From the NCBI GenBank assembly GCA_902493345.1, contig CABUPM010000098.1:1-7528 (forward strand): 7,528 nt of DNA, written 5' to 3'. Of this stretch, positions 5,892 through 7,528 are shown in pieces. Each line of letters begins with the position of its first letter. Position 1 is the stretch's first letter. Under the pieces are notes generated by a model, which did not search any database, was not told the DNA's origin, and saw only the letters and a list, made by a program, of their open reading frames with translations. The position numbers and the translations under genes were made by a program. The stretch comes from an uncultured Eubacteriales bacterium (lineage in GTDB: Bacteria; Bacillota; Clostridia; Lachnospirales; Bianqueaceae).

Positions 5892-5897
5892 AGGTGA
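5892..5897 (+). promoter_or_regulatory. Ribosome-binding site setting the ATG 5905 start
   Basis: AGGTGA lies 7 bases before ATG 5905. The earlier in-frame ATG 5884 has no such site, and its next upstream in-frame extension runs through the terminator and the tRNA. Confidence 0.75.
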
Positions 5898-5904
5898 ATT
5901 GTCT

Positions 5905-6414
5905 ATGAGTCAAATAAGAGAAATTCTGCATGAAAAAAGAGGAGTAACAGAAAAGCATATCCAGCAGCTTCAGCAGGAGGGGAAACAGGGGGTTCGCTAT
6001 ACCGCTATGATGCCAGATATTCCATTTTTGATATTAGGACTGTTCAGTGATATTGGTTGGATCATACATCTTATAGCAGGGATTCTGTACTTTTGCGGAA
6101 ACGGGTTTCACCATGTGCTGGACTATATAGCGCTCATTGCACTGGCTGCCGTTATATCCGGCGTTGTTTACATTATCTATCTGAACAAAATACACGAAAA
6201 GGAAATCGCTACAAGACGTCAAAAGAATTTCAGCTTTGGTATGATTGTCTATGCGGGACTTGCGGGGGCCATGATTGGAATACTTCAGATCGTGACATAC
6301 GCAGGCGTTTCATCAGAGCTTGTATGGATCGTGATTGGCGGTTTTTTGAACTTTGCCGCTGGACTAACGATTTTTCTATCTTTCAAAAAAGGAATTTATT
6401 ACGGAGTAAAATAA
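5905..6414 (+). CDS. Small four-helix membrane protein, function unknown
   Basis: The product has 169 residues; I do not recognise the family. A charged N-terminal region of about 36 residues, amphipathic in appearance (MSQIREILHEKRGVTEKHI), is followed by four likely membrane helices at about 39-63, 71-93, 111-132 and 138-160. A basic loop, KIHEKEIATRRQK (about 95-107), joins helices 2 and 3, and the tail is short and basic (KKGIYYGVK). By the positive-inside rule both termini and this middle loop should face the cytoplasm. No catalytic or metal-binding motif stands out. The gene lies 41 bases after the strong tRNA terminator with no recognisable promoter between. It is slightly more AT-rich by eye than the sporulation genes. 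A hairpin terminator follows. Confidence 0.8.
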   Translation: MSQIREILHEKRGVTEKHIQQLQQEGKQGVRYTAMMPDIPFLILGLFSDIGWIIHLIAGILYFCGNGFHHVLDYIALIALAAVISGVVYIIYLNKIHEKEIATRRQKNFSFGMIVYAGLAGAMIGILQIVTYAGVSSELVWIVIGGFLNFAAGLTIFLSFKKGIYYGVK

Positions 6415-6415
6415 C

Positions 6416-6446
6416 AACGGGCTGGGAGAAAATCTCTCAGCCCGTT
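6416..6446. terminator. Bidirectional terminator between convergent genes
   Basis: AACGGGCTGGGAG (6416-6428) pairs with CTCTCAGCCCGTT (6434-6446) over 13 pairs with one G-T wobble, around AAAAT. It starts 2 bases after the stop of the membrane protein and lies 9 bases beyond the stop of the minus-strand ATPase. On the minus strand the stem is followed by GTTATTTTA; on the plus strand the T run (ATTATTTTT) is about 8 bases away. It probably serves both genes. Confidence 0.82.
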
Positions 6447-6454
6447 CCTGTTGA

Positions 6455-7528
6455 TTATTTTTGCAGCTTCCGCTGGATGAGTTTTTGAATCTCAACGATC
6501 GGGATAATGGAAAATGCCAATCCCAAGGAGACAAGATACTCGACCAGGGAAATATGCGCGAATCCGAAAGCGGAAGCGAAAAAGGGAATGTAGATCACGG
6601 CGGTGGAGCAGAGAAGGGAGAGCAGCATAGCGCCCCACAGGAAAAGATTCTGCGCCTTGATGGAAAAGATGGAGTGGCGGAGAGAACGCATATTAAAAGA
6701 ATGAAAAATCTCCGTCATCGATAAGGTCAGAAAAGCCATGGTCATGCCGTCGGCACTGTCTGTAAATTCCCATATGCCGTTTTCCATATAGTGCCCCACG
6801 CAGTACGCTGTTAAGGTGATGAGGGTGACAAGGATTCCCTGAATCGCGATATTCCATCCCAGTCCATCAGCAAAGATTCCTTTGCGGGAATCACGAGGCG
6901 GCCGGTTCATAATGTCGGCTTCACTTTTTTCAACGCCCAGCGCCAGAGCCGGGAAGCAGTCGGTAATCAGGTTGATCCATAATAGATGTACAGGCTGCAG
7001 GATGGTGAAACCCAGCAGGGTCGCGGTGAAGATGGCCAGTACCTCGGAGAGGTTGGAGGCCAGCAGGAACTGAATCGCCTTACAGATGTTGTCGTAGATT
7101 CGACGGCCTTCGCCTACAGCAGAGACGATGGTCGCGAAATTATCGTCAGCCAGAACCATATCGGCAACATTTTTGGTGACATCGGTTCCGGTAATTCCCA
7201 TGCCGATACCAATATCGGCATTCTTTATGGATGGTGCGTCATTGACGCCGTCTCCGGTCATGGCAGTGATCTTGCCGCGGGCCTTCCATGCCTTGACGAT
7301 TCGCACCTTATGTTCCGGCTGTACCCGGGCATATACAGAGTACTGATCGATCCGCTCAGCCAGTTCTTCATCGCTCAGATCATCTAGCATAGAGCCTGTG
7401 ATGGCCTGTTCAGGACGAGTGAGGATCCCCAGTTCCTTGGCGATGGCTACGGCCGTATCCCGGTGATCTCCAGTGATCATGATCGGACGGATTCCAGCCT
7501 GCTGGCATTCTTGGATGGCCGGAAGGAC
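6455..7528 (-). CDS. Calcium-type P-type ATPase, C-terminal part (5' end outside window)
   Basis: The last 357 residues of an ATPase usually near 870-900 residues long; the frame is open to the right edge. In protein order: the P-domain segment ITGDH (bases 7463-7477), the hinge TGDGVNDAP (7232-7258) that binds Mg2+ and the phosphorylated Asp, then six membrane helices (M5-M10). Calcium-site residues known from SERCA appear: N and E in ASNLSEV of M5 (7052-7054, 7043-7045; SERCA N768/E771) and N, T and D in NLITD of M6 (6959-6973; SERCA N796/T799/D800). MTEIFHSFNMRS in the M8-M9 region is typical of bacterial SERCA/PMCA-like pumps such as B. subtilis YloB. It should export Ca2+ across the cytoplasmic membrane using ATP. 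The DKTG phosphorylation site and the nucleotide-binding domain lie outside the window. It converges on the membrane protein gene and shares its terminator. Confidence 0.93.
   Translation of the reverse strand, partial: VLPAIQECQQAGIRPIMITGDHRDTAVAIAKELGILTRPEQAITGSMLDDLSDEELAERIDQYSVYARVQPEHKVRIVKAWKARGKITAMTGDGVNDAPSIKNADIGIGMGITGTDVTKNVADMVLADDNFATIVSAVGEGRRIYDNICKAIQFLLASNLSEVLAIFTATLLGFTILQPVHLLWINLITDCFPALALGVEKSEADIMNRPPRDSRKGIFADGLGWNIAIQGILVTLITLTAYCVGHYMENGIWEFTDSADGMTMAFLTLSMTEIFHSFNMRSLRHSIFSIKAQNLFLWGAMLLSLLCSTAVIYIPFFASAFGFAHISLVEYLVSLGLAFSIIPIVEIQKLIQRKLQK

Noticed and set aside
5662..5904. N-terminal extension of the membrane protein frame upstream through the tRNA and terminator
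   Set aside because: The extension translates the end of 6S RNA, the tRNA and the terminator; a proper ribosome-binding site points to ATG 5905.
5744..5904. tRNA-Ala as an integration (att) site for a mobile element
   Set aside because: No repeat of the tRNA 3' end, integrase or phage gene is seen downstream within the window.
1..7528. CRISPR array, insertion sequence, toxin-antitoxin or defence system
   Set aside because: No regular spaced repeats, transposase or related motifs were found on either strand.

Overview
The window looks like chromosome of a spore-forming, Gram-positive anaerobe of the Clostridia; a Lachnospiraceae-like genome of roughly 50% GC is plausible, but that is inferred. 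The left part carries the order argR - recN - spoIVB - spo0A, a known landmark of endospore-forming Firmicutes. The Spo0A DNA-binding domain and the SpoIVB catalytic motifs are nearly textbook.

Layout. Positions 1-265 hold the C-terminal arginine-binding half of ArgR. recN (281-1981) follows after 15 bases, probably in the same operon. spoIVB (2036-3325, TTG start) has a candidate forespore-type promoter overlapping the end of recN and is closed by a strong hairpin terminator. spo0A (3557-4354, GTG start) sits behind an AT-rich leader with a good housekeeping promoter. A cytoplasmic serine alpha/beta hydrolase of unknown role (4419-5459) follows with its own extended -10 promoter. The 445 bases from 5460 to 5904 contain no protein gene: they hold a 6S RNA (about 5511-5700) with a strong promoter, a hairpin, tRNA-Ala(CGC) at 5744-5816 and a long intrinsic terminator. 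A small four-helix membrane protein of unknown function (5905-6414) follows, then a hairpin shared with a convergent gene. The right end, on the minus strand, is the C-terminal 357 residues of a calcium-type P-type ATPase that runs off the window.

How they fit together. Spo0A commits the cell to sporulation. SpoIVB is the forespore-made protease that signals to the mother cell late in the process. RecN is a DNA-repair SMC-like protein and ArgR a metabolic regulator; they are the usual neighbours and not sporulation proteins as such. 6S RNA, the sigma-A RNA polymerase decoy of slow-growing cells, lies about 1.1 kb downstream of spo0A; any functional link is speculation.

No CRISPR array, insertion sequence, prophage or obvious new multi-gene system was seen. 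The points most worth a second look are the 6S-tRNA arrangement with its alternative foldings, the membrane protein with no visible promoter behind a strong terminator, the unassigned hydrolase next to spo0A, and the forespore promoter candidate of spoIVB.
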